In this document: positions 1-7,342 of the stretch, piece by piece
How positions within the stretch are numbered: position 1 is the stretch's first letter
How the letters are laid out: every line of letters begins with the position of its first letter
IMG/VR virus record: IMGVR_UViG_3300022822_000077
Span: 1 to 25,825 of that record
Strand: one strand, 5' to 3'
Source of the DNA: a virus
DNA: 25,825 nt
The notes under the pieces: model-generated
The model's database searches: none
Seen by the model: the letters and a program-made list of their open reading frames with translations, nothing else
What the model was told of the DNA's origin: nothing
Made by a program: the position numbers and the translations under genes

Positions 1-99
1 GGGCTTTACTCGTCATGCGACGGAAAAACTTTGCTACCGGCTGTTGACTACAATTGCCGGTGCGGTTATATTTTAAAAATTCCAAAAATGGAGGGCTAA
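1..99 (+). CDS. Head morphogenesis (minor head) protein, C-terminal fragment
   Basis: Frame 1 is open from the window edge to TAA at 97-99 and encodes 32 residues. The fragment contains PAVDYNCRCG, followed by a short hydrophobic strand. A Pro-x-x-x-Asn-Cys-Arg-Cys ending is the hallmark of the C-terminus of SPP1 gp7 / Mu gpF-type minor head proteins, which sit at the portal and help load or protect the DNA. The context fits: the gene lies just before the prohead protease and capsid genes and ends two bases before the next start. The 5' part lies outside the window, so full length and domains are unknown. The assignment rests on this short motif plus gene order. Confidence 0.6.
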   Translation, partial: GLYSSCDGKTLLPAVDYNCRCGYILKIPKMEG

Positions 100-101
100 A
101 A

Positions 102-458
102 ATGTCTAAAAGAGAATATTTTAAAAACGCTGGATCGGATGTTTTGCCGATTGATGGCACTTTTTTAACTGATATATTCGATCCAAGCTATCAGCTAGGC
201 GTTATTGTAATTGCTTTTTATGATGCGTTAGGTGACATTGTGACTGTAACAGATGGGACTTGTATTGCATCAGCCTCACCGATTCAAGGGCAATGGCAAG
301 GCGTATCATCTGGAGATGCGAGTATTGATCTAACTCTTGCAGGCGCGGAAGCTACTTATGCAATGCCATTTTTTAACGGCCCACAAATACAAGCAAGGAT
401 CGTGCTTGCTGATGTTGTTGGTGCTGAAAGTGCTAAAGCATTTTTATGGAGATCTTAA
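102..458 (+). CDS. Hypothetical virion-associated protein (118 aa)
   Basis: The start is the ATG at 102, preceded by a strong Shine-Dalgarno GGAGGG (90-95) six bases away. An earlier in-frame ATG at 54 lies inside the upstream head gene and lacks a ribosome site. The product is rich in beta-forming and small residues, with no membrane segment, no cysteine cluster except one Cys, and no recognised catalytic motif. It begins MSKREYFKNAG and ends FLWRS. It abuts the next gene without a gap, so the two are probably co-translated. Its place between the minor head protein and the protease suggests a capsid accessory or decoration function, but this is inference from position only. I do not recognise a family. 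Confidence 0.6.
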   Translation: MSKREYFKNAGSDVLPIDGTFLTDIFDPSYQLGVIVIAFYDALGDIVTVTDGTCIASASPIQGQWQGVSSGDASIDLTLAGAEATYAMPFFNGPQIQARIVLADVVGAESAKAFLWRS

Positions 459-974
459 ATGCCATACCCTCAGATAGTTACACAAGACTCTAGGTTCACC
501 AGAACTTATTGGTTTTTTGATAATGACACCGCAACGGCCTCAACTCCCATAAATCACACAGGAGGTGCATCAAATACATATTTAACTAACAATTCTTTAG
601 GCAGTGCTACCGATGCTCACAACCCAGATTTAAAAGACAACATATGGGACCCATCGACAAACAAATTTGACTTCACAAGTCTTAAGATTGGCGACACTAT
701 AGAGTTTCGCATTAGTATTGAGATTGATAATGCGGCAGCTCAAGAAGCTGATCTTGTATTTAGTTTAGCTGAGGGTTCAGATGATGCTTATGATTTAAAC
801 ATTGGTCATGTTTATTATAAGACTGCGGCAACTGGAACACCTGTAACTGTTTTGTTTAGGATATACATGGGTGATGAAAGCACTCGCGCAAATCCTGCTA
901 GAATTAGATTTGAATCTCCAACAACTACAGCAATAAAGGTTCTTGGTTGGTTTGTGCAAATAACAGAAGTTTAG
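459..974 (+). CDS. Hypothetical beta-rich virion protein, possible head fibre or decoration
   Basis: This 171-residue protein starts at the ATG immediately after the TAA of the preceding gene, with GGAGA at 448-452 as ribosome site. It is Thr/Asn/Ala rich and alternates short hydrophobic stretches with polar turns (for example DTIEFRISIEI and VTVLFRIYMG). This is the pattern of an all-beta jelly-roll or carbohydrate-binding-like fold. No signal peptide or membrane helix is present. Such proteins in phage head operons are often surface decorations or fibres, but that role is inferred from composition and location. The gene is the last before a candidate promoter, so 102-974 may form the end of an earlier transcription unit. 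No family is recognised. Confidence 0.6.
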   Translation: MPYPQIVTQDSRFTRTYWFFDNDTATASTPINHTGGASNTYLTNNSLGSATDAHNPDLKDNIWDPSTNKFDFTSLKIGDTIEFRISIEIDNAAAQEADLVFSLAEGSDDAYDLNIGHVYYKTAATGTPVTVLFRIYMGDESTRANPARIRFESPTTTAIKVLGWFVQITEV

Positions 975-987
975 AAATTTACAATAT

Positions 988-1017
988 TTGACTATTACTA
1001 TAAATAGGATTTATACT
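988..1017 (+). promoter_or_regulatory. Candidate sigma70 promoter ahead of the protease gene
   Basis: TTGACT at 988-993 is followed after 17 bases by TTATAC at 1011-1016; read one base on, TATACT has an 18-base spacer. The site lies in the only sizeable gap (975-1043) of the head operon, and the predicted start would fall about 20 bases before the protease ATG. It would let capsid genes be boosted independently of upstream packaging genes. The match is good but unproven. Confidence 0.45.
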
Positions 1018-1043
1018 CGCGACATTATGCATAGGTTTCATTT

Positions 1044-2189
1044 ATGACTGTCAAGAAAGACAAAGCAAAATTATCTAGGCAGTTTTCTGATCTCGCCGTT
1101 TATTCGAGTGCAGACAAAACAGCCATAAGTGTTCGTGATGGGGTTCTTGAATACCTAGGATCTGAATTAGAAATTGAACCGGCTGACAAAATATTTACTG
1201 TATACAGATCACCGGCAACCATTGCTAATGCTGCTTCAGGAATGAAGGGAATACCTTTGACTGATGAGCACGTAAGCTTGGATGAGCCTGCGCCCAATAC
1301 CGGCAGCAATGTTGAATCAGCAAAGATCATTGATCAGCTTGATGAAACTACAAGCTCATACATTGCCATTAAAAACAATATTTCTGTTACTGATGCAATG
1401 CTGGCTAGCTTAGATGATAAACGTGAATTATCACTTGGTTATTTTGGGAATTTAATCCCGCATTCAAAGTGGGACTATGAGCAGATAGATATAGTGCCAC
1501 ATCATTTAGCTGTTGTTCCTGCGGGTCGTTGCGGCTCTCTTTGCAGCTTTTTAGATCGTAAACTAACATTAAACCAAAGTGAGATTAATATGAAAAAGCT
1601 CCACAAATCGTTTTTAGATGCGGAAGGCAGTGTAAACTTGGAGCAGATTGTTGAAGTTGCTACACAGTTACCTGATGCAATTCGCAAAGTTCCTATTGAG
1701 GAATTGACCAAGCTGATACCAGCCATGATGGAAATCATGTCGTATGCTAAAGAGCAAGGCATTGAAGTTGAAGACGAAGACATGGACAAAGAAAAAGAAA
1801 TGTCTGATGAAGAAAAACAAAAAATGGCAGACATGGACAAAGAAAAAATGGCCGATGCTGACAAAGAAACTGATGAAGAGAAAGAGAAAAAGTTTTCTGA
1901 TGCGGTTTCAGTTAAGGCCAAATCATTTGCCGATGCTGAAGTTAAAAAGTTTTCCTCAGTCATAAATAAAGCACGTCAATTTGTCGATGAAGATTTTGAC
2001 TTTACCGACAAAAATTCTAATGATGTAATGCGAGCCGCATTAAACACACAATCCACCGAAAAGTTTGAAGATGCTGAATTGTCAGTTGCTTTTAAGCTGC
2101 TTCGTAAATCTGCCGACTATACAAAGTTTGGCGACCACTCAAGCGAATCAGCCCTTGATGCGCGTATTTCAAAAGATCTAGGAGAGTAA
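1044..2189 (+). CDS. DUF2213-type prohead protease fused to a scaffold-like domain
   Basis: This 381-residue protein has two parts. Residues about 15-175 resemble the DUF2213 phage family, related to herpesvirus/HK97-type prohead serine proteases. A His in PLTDEH (H76) and a Ser in RELSLGYF (S130) are the likely catalytic pair, followed by the PHHLAVVPAGRCGS segment typical of the family. Residues about 183-381 form a highly charged, Lys/Asp/Glu-rich helical region with MADMDKEK-type repeats, as expected of an internal scaffold. The enzyme would assemble inside the prohead, cleave scaffold and capsid delta regions, then be lost. The start has only a weak AGG (1033-1035). An internal ATG at 1590 (Met183) lies exactly at the domain boundary and could yield scaffold alone. 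The next gene starts one base after the stop. Confidence 0.75.
   Translation: MTVKKDKAKLSRQFSDLAVYSSADKTAISVRDGVLEYLGSELEIEPADKIFTVYRSPATIANAASGMKGIPLTDEHVSLDEPAPNTGSNVESAKIIDQLDETTSSYIAIKNNISVTDAMLASLDDKRELSLGYFGNLIPHSKWDYEQIDIVPHHLAVVPAGRCGSLCSFLDRKLTLNQSEINMKKLHKSFLDAEGSVNLEQIVEVATQLPDAIRKVPIEELTKLIPAMMEIMSYAKEQGIEVEDEDMDKEKEMSDEEKQKMADMDKEKMADADKETDEEKEKKFSDAVSVKAKSFADAEVKKFSSVINKARQFVDEDFDFTDKNSNDVMRAALNTQSTEKFEDAELSVAFKLLRKSADYTKFGDHSSESALDARISKDLGE
1779..1847 (+). repeat. Two in-frame 18-bp direct repeats in the scaffold region
   Basis: The sequence GACATGGACAAAGAAAAA occurs at 1779-1796 and again at 1830-1847, 51 bp apart and in frame. It encodes DMDKEK-type heptads in the acidic/basic coiled region of the protease-scaffold protein. 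It probably arose by local slippage and serves as a spacer or helix. Confidence 0.7.
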
Positions 2190-2190
2190 A

Positions 2191-2673
2191 ATGTCATTTG
2201 ACAATACAGTTTTAGCAGCCGCACCTAACTTACCAGCAGGCGAGCTAATCAGTGACTCAGTAGGCAATGTCAGTGCTTACGAAGTTTTTCAGAATGATTT
2301 AATGGTTGGTAGGTTTGCCAAGTTCGATGGCGGCTCACTTGACATTTTAGATGGATCTGCAACACCTGTTATTGCAGGTATTGTTAAACGTAAAGTAACA
2401 AATGAGATTGGCTCTATTCTTTACAAAACTACTGGCCGCGAAATTGACTCTGTTGCAGAGGTCATCAACTTTGGTTTTGCAACTGTGACAGTGACCGATG
2501 CTGCCGATCCTTCTAAGTATGATGCTGTACAGGTTATCAATGCCGACACTGCCGAAGCTGGCAAGGCAACTGATGCTTCAGTTACGGCTGGAATCATAAA
2601 TGTTCCCAATGTTGTATTCTGGGAACTGAAAGCAACCAACGTGTGGCTAGTTCGCATCAACCAATTCATCTAA
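2191..2673 (+). CDS. Head decoration / structural cement-like protein
   Basis: A 160-residue product starts at an ATG with a clear AGGAGAG ribosome site, one base after the protease stop. It lies directly before the major capsid gene, the usual place of decoration or cement proteins (P22 gp24/DUF2190-like). The sequence fits that class. An N-terminal extension (FDNTVLAAAPNLPAGELISD) is followed by strands of a small beta-tulip-like domain containing VIAGIVKRKVTNEIGS, a Tyr-Asp-Ala-Val-Gln-Val strand and a terminal WLVRINQFI strand. It has no Cys, membrane segments or enzymatic motif. It would bind the outer capsid surface and stabilise the expanded shell. Fold assignment is inference from length, order and composition. 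Confidence 0.6.
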   Translation: MSFDNTVLAAAPNLPAGELISDSVGNVSAYEVFQNDLMVGRFAKFDGGSLDILDGSATPVIAGIVKRKVTNEIGSILYKTTGREIDSVAEVINFGFATVTVTDAADPSKYDAVQVINADTAEAGKATDASVTAGIINVPNVVFWELKATNVWLVRINQFI

Positions 2674-2685
2674 GAGATTTTTAAA

Positions 2686-3666
2686 ATGAAAAAGACTATT
2701 GAACAAATTAAGAAAGTCTACAACGTAAAGTCTTTTACAGACATTGCGGCTGTAGCTGCAAAATCGTTCAAAGATGAAGGCGGTATTATACTTGCTAGAA
2801 ATCTTGAGCATGTAAGTTCTGAAATATTCACACAAGAATTTGCAGGCTTAACCTTTTTGCAAGGTGGCGTTGTAGTCAACAATGAAGGTGGTTATGCCAC
2901 ATCAGTTCAAAAGCTAAAGCTTAGAACAGAGGGCGGGTTTGTTGAATCTGGCACTGCTACAAATGGCACTGGTCGCATTACGTTATCAGGTGAAGAAGAT
3001 TCAATTTCAGTATTTTCAAAAGAAGCAGAATCTTCTTGGTCTGAGATTGAGCTAAAGCAAGCTGAGTTGCAAAACATTAACTTGCCTTCTCGATATTTTG
3101 AAGGCCATGCGGAATTGTACAATCGTGAGATTGATCAAATCGGATATCTCGGACAAACTCGATCAGACGGCACCCAAAAAACAACAGGTCTTTTAAATAG
3201 CACTTGGGCAACTGCGGCGGCAGGCGGTGCAGCTTCAACACTTACGGGTGCTGAATTGTATGGCGAGATTTCAACCTTGATTACTTCGCAATGGTCTGGT
3301 GTCTTAAATGTTGAAACTTTTAAAGCTGATCGGGTAACCATGCCAGTTGGTGTTTACAATATTGCTACTAGCCTTATTCTCAACACTGCCGGTTCTGAAA
3401 TGTCAGTCATGGCGGCTTTGATGGCTAACTTTCCAACTGTTACCTTTGGCTTAACAAACAAAGCAAGTAACGCTGGCGCTGGTGGTGCATCGGTAACGAT
3501 TGCATACTCATCTAATCGTCGAGCATTACAATTCCGCTTGCCTGTCCCGCTAAATGTTTCTAGTGTAGATCAGCGCGGTTTTAAATACTTTGTTGAAAGC
3601 TTCTTTAGCATTGCAGGGTTGGATGTTATTGAAACTGGTGCTGCTAGAACATTGACAGCACTTTAA
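2686..3666 (+). CDS. Major capsid protein (DUF2184-like, HK97 fold)
   Basis: This 326-residue protein follows the protease and decoration genes, the standard place for the major capsid protein. The central segment NREIDQIGYLGQTRSDGTQK then TTGLLNS matches the encapsulin-like/DUF2184 capsid pattern, in which an 'IDxIGYxG...GLLN' stretch precedes the P-domain. A long acidic region (SGEEDSISVFSKEAESSWSE) is plausible for the E-loop and spine helix, and the C-terminal RGFKYFVESFFSIAGLDVIETGAARTL fits the terminal strand of an HK97 fold. The N-terminal 30 residues are Lys-rich and helical, possibly a delta-like segment for the upstream protease. It is probably the most expressed gene here, with AAGAG about 10 bases before the ATG. 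Confidence is high for role and moderate for family name. Confidence 0.82.
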   Translation: MKKTIEQIKKVYNVKSFTDIAAVAAKSFKDEGGIILARNLEHVSSEIFTQEFAGLTFLQGGVVVNNEGGYATSVQKLKLRTEGGFVESGTATNGTGRITLSGEEDSISVFSKEAESSWSEIELKQAELQNINLPSRYFEGHAELYNREIDQIGYLGQTRSDGTQKTTGLLNSTWATAAAGGAASTLTGAELYGEISTLITSQWSGVLNVETFKADRVTMPVGVYNIATSLILNTAGSEMSVMAALMANFPTVTFGLTNKASNAGAGGASVTIAYSSNRRALQFRLPVPLNVSSVDQRGFKYFVESFFSIAGLDVIETGAARTLTAL

Positions 3667-3705
3667 TTTAACAGTCATTCATAATTAAAAAGTACGGGTG
3701 TTATT

Positions 3706-4086
3706 ATGAGCAAGAAAAACAAGAAGCAATCTGCAAATGTTGATGATTCAATTGTTGGGGGTGATTCAATTAATGCACAACCTTCAATTGATGAAGCACT
3801 TTTAATTAATGATCCTATTGATGAGCCGAAAGGCTCTGATGTTGAGTTAAATGCTGAAGGTTCTCAAGACCAAGAACAACCTGATCTTGAATTAGACATT
3901 TCTGAATCTAGTCATGTTGAGCCAATTTTAAAAGTTAAAAATGCATTAGATGCAACTTATCAAGTTTTTAATACTGATGTTTTGGCAGGTAAAAAATACA
4001 CAGTTACATCTTCAGATAAAAAAAGCATTCAAGGCATGAAACGGTTGCAAAGGGCTATTGACCTTGGTCATTTAGTCGAATGTTAA
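3706..4086 (+). CDS. Hypothetical acidic protein with small C-terminal domain
   Basis: The 126-residue product has two zones. Residues about 1-75 are disordered and strongly acidic (Asp, Glu, Ser, Gln, with repeated DEAL/DEPKGSD elements). Residues about 80-126 form a compact basic domain, including YQVFNTDVLAGKKYTV and an IQGMKRLQRAIDLGHLVEC end. The ATG has GGTG as a weak ribosome site. The end overlaps the next start by seven bases, so expression is coupled. It sits between major capsid and connector genes, where small head-completion or DNA-packaging accessory proteins are common, but I do not recognise a family. The 47-residue C-terminal module could be a binding domain tethered by a flexible acidic arm; this is inference. 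Confidence 0.65.
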   Translation: MSKKNKKQSANVDDSIVGGDSINAQPSIDEALLINDPIDEPKGSDVELNAEGSQDQEQPDLELDISESSHVEPILKVKNALDATYQVFNTDVLAGKKYTVTSSDKKSIQGMKRLQRAIDLGHLVEC

Positions 4087-4424
4087 TAGATGATTTTAAA
4101 GCTCGATTTCCTGTTTTTGATGATGACAAATATGATGCAACAATAAACATATTGGCTGACGTTTGGCCGTTTTATTACGGCGGCACATATCCAGATGATC
4201 AAGAGATTATTTTAAACCTAGTGGCGCACATGCTGATTTCTGAAGAAAAAGCAGCGTCCTCAACAGTTAAAGATATTTCGTCTTCAAGTGTTGACGGTGT
4301 GTCCATATCTTTTGCGGCTGCATCTGTTTCAACTAGTGAGCGGTCAGACTGGTTGCGGTCTACTAAGTACGGTCAAAGATATTTAATGTTGACGCGAAAT
4401 AGGGCTGGAGGTGTTTTTGTATGA
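4080..4424 (+). CDS. Head-tail connector-type protein (DUF4054-like)
   Basis: The 114 residues match the pattern of DUF4054 phage proteins: an N-terminal DDFKARFPVFDD, a conserved Trp in the first helices (DVWPFYYGG), a LVAHMLISEEK helix, a Ser-rich VKDISSSSVDGVSISF hairpin, and a C-terminal WLRSTKYGQRYLMLTRN followed by GG. Members occupy the adaptor position between portal and neck in contractile and siphovirus operons (gp6-like connectors). The protein probably forms a ring under the portal. Its ATG overlaps the previous gene by seven bases and has no obvious ribosome site, so translational coupling is likely. Its own stop overlaps the start of the 33-residue microprotein gene. Confidence 0.7.
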   Translation: MLIDDFKARFPVFDDDKYDATINILADVWPFYYGGTYPDDQEIILNLVAHMLISEEKAASSTVKDISSSSVDGVSISFAAASVSTSERSDWLRSTKYGQRYLMLTRNRAGGVFV

Positions 4425-4522
4425 TGTATTTACAATATTTTGTTGAGCTAGTGATTGTCATTTCAATTATATTTGCTATCGCTTTTTTGTCTGCTCCTAT
4501 ACCTAAAACACCGCCTAGATAA
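4421..4522 (+). CDS. 33-residue single-pass membrane microprotein
   Basis: The ATG at 4421 overlaps the connector stop (ATGA) and is preceded by a near-perfect ribosome site GGAGGTG (4407-4413) seven bases away; a second ATG follows directly. The stop TAA overlaps the next start as TAATG at 4520-4524. The product is a short polar N-terminus (MMYLQYF), about 17 hydrophobic residues (VELVIVISIIFAIAFL) and a Pro/Lys/Arg tail (APIPKTPPR). This is a bitopic membrane helix with a basic end. The tight spacing on both sides and the strong ribosome site argue that it is translated. Its function is unknown. A membrane protein is unexpected in a neck operon; injection, exclusion or assembly roles are possible. 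Confidence 0.65.
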   Translation: MMYLQYFVELVIVISIIFAIAFLSAPIPKTPPR

Positions 4523-4998
4523 TGGCTAAGTTAACTCCAAAGGAAATGCAAAAACGAACGGCGGCTTATATTAAGAATATCAATAAAGCCACCAAAAGTT
4601 ATGTTGCTGTTGGCCTGCCATCTGAAAAAATAGGCGGCAAAATATACGGCGAAGGCATGACGGTTGCGGCTATTGGAGCAATACACGAATACGGCGGGAA
4701 AAAAATACCGAGACGATCATTTTTAAATACACCATTTATTGAAAAAAAAGAAGAACTTAAAAAAACAACAGAAGAGCAATTTGCCGATGTTTGGAAGCGT
4801 GGCAAGGATGCAGATATAGCATTGGGATTAATTGGTTCGGTTGCTGTAAACATATCAAAAGGCGCATTCACTACTCGCGGGTATGGGGTGTGGGATGACA
4901 TTAAGGAAAGCACTAAAAAAGCTAAAGGCAGCAGTCAGGTGCTAATTGATACAGGCATTCTTAGAGGCTCGATTACTTATGTTGTGAGGTCTTCATGA
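4522..4998 (+). CDS. HK97 gp10-like / virion morphogenesis neck or tail-completion protein
   Basis: The 158-residue protein contains the motif YGEGMTVAAIGAIHEYGG, then PRRSFLNTPF. This is characteristic of gp10-like/Mu gpG-like tail completion proteins, where 'IHEYG ... PxRxFL' is the most conserved part. It ends with LIDTGILRGSITYVV, the typical 'L-TG-LR-SI' terminal strand. It begins with a basic helix (PKEMQKRTAAYIKNINKATK). Such proteins act at the head-tail interface or on top of the tail tube. The start overlaps the microprotein stop by one base, and its end overlaps the next gene by four bases. Confidence 0.7.
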   Translation: MAKLTPKEMQKRTAAYIKNINKATKSYVAVGLPSEKIGGKIYGEGMTVAAIGAIHEYGGKKIPRRSFLNTPFIEKKEELKKTTEEQFADVWKRGKDADIALGLIGSVAVNISKGAFTTRGYGVWDDIKESTKKAKGSSQVLIDTGILRGSITYVVRSS

Positions 4999-5336
4999 TT
5001 CTTTATATGTCAGAAGCATTCGAGTTTTTTTTGCAAGAGGCAACTATAAAAACGGTTACATCAACAAGCACAAATTTTGTTGTAACTGATGTTATCGTTG
5101 GAAGATTGCAACAATGTGTCATTCAATCAGCAAGTCCAGATGATTTAAAAGCTGACACAATTGACCATTCAAATGAGCATTTAACCGTACATAGTTCAAC
5201 AGTTATGCTTAATGGTGAATACCTGCAATACAAAGGCAAAGATTATAAATTTATTGGAAAAGGTGATTTTACAGATTACGGATTTTGTAAGCAGCTTGCT
5301 GAAGAAACTAAGCGGCCATTGTTGGTAATAACATGA
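4995..5336 (+). CDS. Hypothetical neck / head-completion protein
   Basis: A 113-residue protein starts four bases inside the preceding gene, with AGG (about 4987-4989) as ribosome site, and overlaps the following gene by four bases. The sequence is beta-rich: VTSTSTNFVVTDVIVGRLQQCVIQ, a DLKADTIDHS loop, HLTVHSSTVML, and GEYLQYKGKDYKFIGKGDFTDYGF. The last element resembles the 'Y-KG-DYKVIGK-DW--YGF' strand pair common in small neck (head-closure) proteins. The neighbours are gp10-like upstream and a tail-terminator-like protein downstream. This fits the usual connector, closure, completion, terminator order. The assignment is positional, and no domain is confidently recognised. Confidence 0.55.
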   Translation: MILYMSEAFEFFLQEATIKTVTSTSTNFVVTDVIVGRLQQCVIQSASPDDLKADTIDHSNEHLTVHSSTVMLNGEYLQYKGKDYKFIGKGDFTDYGFCKQLAEETKRPLLVIT

Positions 5337-5833
5337 ACAACCCATTAATTAAAACTGCCTTATTTATTCGTGATCTTTTGATTTACGATGAAAGCTTGAT
5401 TAAAATAGGTCGAGCTGGTTATGAAATTCAAGATTATGATATCGCTTATATTGCAGTTGATTCACTAGGATCAGTTCAGACAATAGGAACCGGCAAAAAG
5501 TTTGACAGTGTTGCCGAGTCAATGAAGTATTATAAACGCCAGTCTATTCCAATGGTGCTCTCGTTTTACGGCATTGATGCATGGGACAGAGCAAACAATT
5601 TTTCATTGCTGATTGCTTCACAAAAATCAACTGACCTGCAAAGGACATTAGGCATTGCAGTATTTAACACCCAAAGCATTACTGATGTAAAATTATTGGC
5701 CGGTCAACAGTACGGTGAAAGAATCGAATTAACTTTTAATTTACAACTAACAAATGATGTGGATGTTGCTACACTAAGAATCGACACATCACAATTATCA
5801 ATTTCATCTGAAAACGGATTGGAGTATTCCTAA
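5333..5833 (+). CDS. Tail terminator / neck protein (LIC_12616-like)
   Basis: The 166-residue protein has the features of the LIC_12616 or neck-terminator family. An N-terminal helix (NPLIKTALFIRDLL) is followed by a YEIQDYDIAYIAVDSLGSVQTIGTG strand pair. Then come RQSIPMVLSFYGIDAWDRANNFSLLIASQ, with a conserved polar helix, and finally ERIELTFNLQLTNDVDVATLRID, a long strand pair. Members cap the tail tube beside the sheath gene in contractile-tailed phages. The gene is overlapped by four bases by its neighbour upstream and ends TAATG on the sheath start, so neck and sheath are translated in tight coupling. Confidence 0.65.
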   Translation: MNNPLIKTALFIRDLLIYDESLIKIGRAGYEIQDYDIAYIAVDSLGSVQTIGTGKKFDSVAESMKYYKRQSIPMVLSFYGIDAWDRANNFSLLIASQKSTDLQRTLGIAVFNTQSITDVKLLAGQQYGERIELTFNLQLTNDVDVATLRIDTSQLSISSENGLEYS

Positions 5834-7332
5834 TGAGCGCAAGCATCACAGAAGTCATCACAGTAAGCATACAAGAGGGCGGTCAATTAGCTGCTAGAGA
5901 CAATTTTAATGTTGTCACTATCATAACTGGCGAACAGCTAGGCACTCTTTCAACAGCTAATCGATTTAGCATTCATAGAGACTCGGCATCGGTTGCGGTT
6001 GCTTATGGTACAAGCTCAAAGCCCTATGATTTCGCAAAGGCTTTTTTTGGCACTAGTCCAAATCCGGTCAATGCAGGCGGCTATCTAATTATTGGCTACT
6101 GGAGAGCGGCAGAGGAGGCTATTGCAGCTTCAGCAGCTACATTGACGGGCTTGCAGTTATCTGAGGCAACAACTATTGGTTTGCTGCAAGGCATTGAAGA
6201 TGGCTCTTTTGACATTGATGTTGACGGCTCAACTGAAAACATAACAGGCTTGGATTTTAGAACAGTAACTACTTTGGCGGGTGCTGTTGCTTTAATTGAT
6301 GCGGATTTAACTGGTGCGACTGCTTCTATTGATGATCAAAAAATTGTAATTACAAGTGACACAACAGGTGGTTCAAGCTTGTTAACATTTGTTACTGATC
6401 CTTCTAGCGGTACGTTTATCGGCGATATTTTAGCGCTGGCTGACGGTACAGGCGCAGTTTTGGTTCAGGGTGCAGTATCATCAACAATCGCCTTAGAAAC
6501 GAAAGAGGCGGCAGTTACGGCCATTAAAGCAGTCACTAATTTTAAGGGCGGTATGTTTATTGACAACCCGACTGACACAGAATCGAAAAACTTGGCGACT
6601 TGGGCTCAAGCAAATAATGTGCTGTTGTATGATGTCTTCAATGCACCGGCCAACCTTGAAGTAGATGCAACAAATGTTGTTTGGGATATTAAATTAGCAA
6701 GCCTGAATAATTATCGCATGCTTTACAGTAAAGCAAACAACAGAAAAATGGCAGCTTCATATATGGCTCGCGCTCATACTGTTAATTTCAATGCTATTAA
6801 TTCAGCTTTAACAATGCAGTTAAAGGAATTAGCAGTTTCAGCAGAATCTTATACTTCTACAGAATTGCTTAAAGCTAAAACGGTTGGCCTTGATGTTTAC
6901 ACTACCATTAAACTGACACCAATTCTTTTGACAAGTGGCGCGAATGACTTTACAGATAATCGATATAATTTATTGGCTTATGTAGATGCAATTTCTACTG
7001 ATCAGTTCAATTTGTTAAAGATCACCGCAACTAAAATACCGCAAACACAAAAAGGTGTTGACCAGCTAGTTGATCAAGCTGAAAAAACAACTCGCGGATT
7101 TGTTACGGCTGGATTTATCGGTGCTGGCACATGGTCAAGTCCTGACACTTTTGGCGATGTTGAAGTATTTAAACGTAGCATTTTGAATAATGGTTTTTAT
7201 TGGTTGGCCGGTCTTTTAGCTGATCAACCTCAAGCAGATCGAGAGCTAAGAAAATCGCCAGTTTTGCAAGGTGCCATTAAATATCAAGGCGCGGTTCATA
7301 GCGTAAATTTAATCATAAACGTAAACAAATAA
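5833..7332 (+). CDS. Contractile tail sheath protein (DUF3383-like)
   Basis: A 499-residue protein with ribosome site GGAG before an overlapping ATG. The N-terminus ITEVITVSIQEGG, followed by FNVVTIITGEQLG, and the central block NPVNAGGYLIIGYWRAAEE fit DUF3383 sheath proteins. The middle (about 95-215) is an inserted beta-rich domain with repeated DIDVDGSTENITG-type strands that would decorate the tail exterior. The C-terminus has the conserved pattern FIGAGTWSSPDTFGDVE, FYWLAGLLADQPQADR and KSPVLQGAIKYQGAVHSVNLIINVNK, with the last strand expected to interlock between subunits. It forms the contractile outer tube. The tube gene follows after ten bases. Confidence 0.82.
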   Translation: MSASITEVITVSIQEGGQLAARDNFNVVTIITGEQLGTLSTANRFSIHRDSASVAVAYGTSSKPYDFAKAFFGTSPNPVNAGGYLIIGYWRAAEEAIAASAATLTGLQLSEATTIGLLQGIEDGSFDIDVDGSTENITGLDFRTVTTLAGAVALIDADLTGATASIDDQKIVITSDTTGGSSLLTFVTDPSSGTFIGDILALADGTGAVLVQGAVSSTIALETKEAAVTAIKAVTNFKGGMFIDNPTDTESKNLATWAQANNVLLYDVFNAPANLEVDATNVVWDIKLASLNNYRMLYSKANNRKMAASYMARAHTVNFNAINSALTMQLKELAVSAESYTSTELLKAKTVGLDVYTTIKLTPILLTSGANDFTDNRYNLLAYVDAISTDQFNLLKITATKIPQTQKGVDQLVDQAEKTTRGFVTAGFIGAGTWSSPDTFGDVEVFKRSILNNGFYWLAGLLADQPQADRELRKSPVLQGAIKYQGAVHSVNLIINVNK

Positions 7333-7342
7333 GGTACTAATT

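Noticed and set aside
54-101. Upstream extension of the 102-458 gene from ATG 54
   Set aside because: It lies inside the head morphogenesis frame, lacks a ribosome site, and the ATG at 102 has a strong one.
1502-1963. 153-residue minus-strand frame within the protease-scaffold gene
   Set aside because: Ser-rich mirror of the Lys/Glu/Asp-rich coding strand; no ribosome site and opposite to the operon.
1744-1965. Lys-rich plus-strand frame in the scaffold region
   Set aside because: A frame-shifted reading of a repetitive GAAAAA-rich region; composition artefact.
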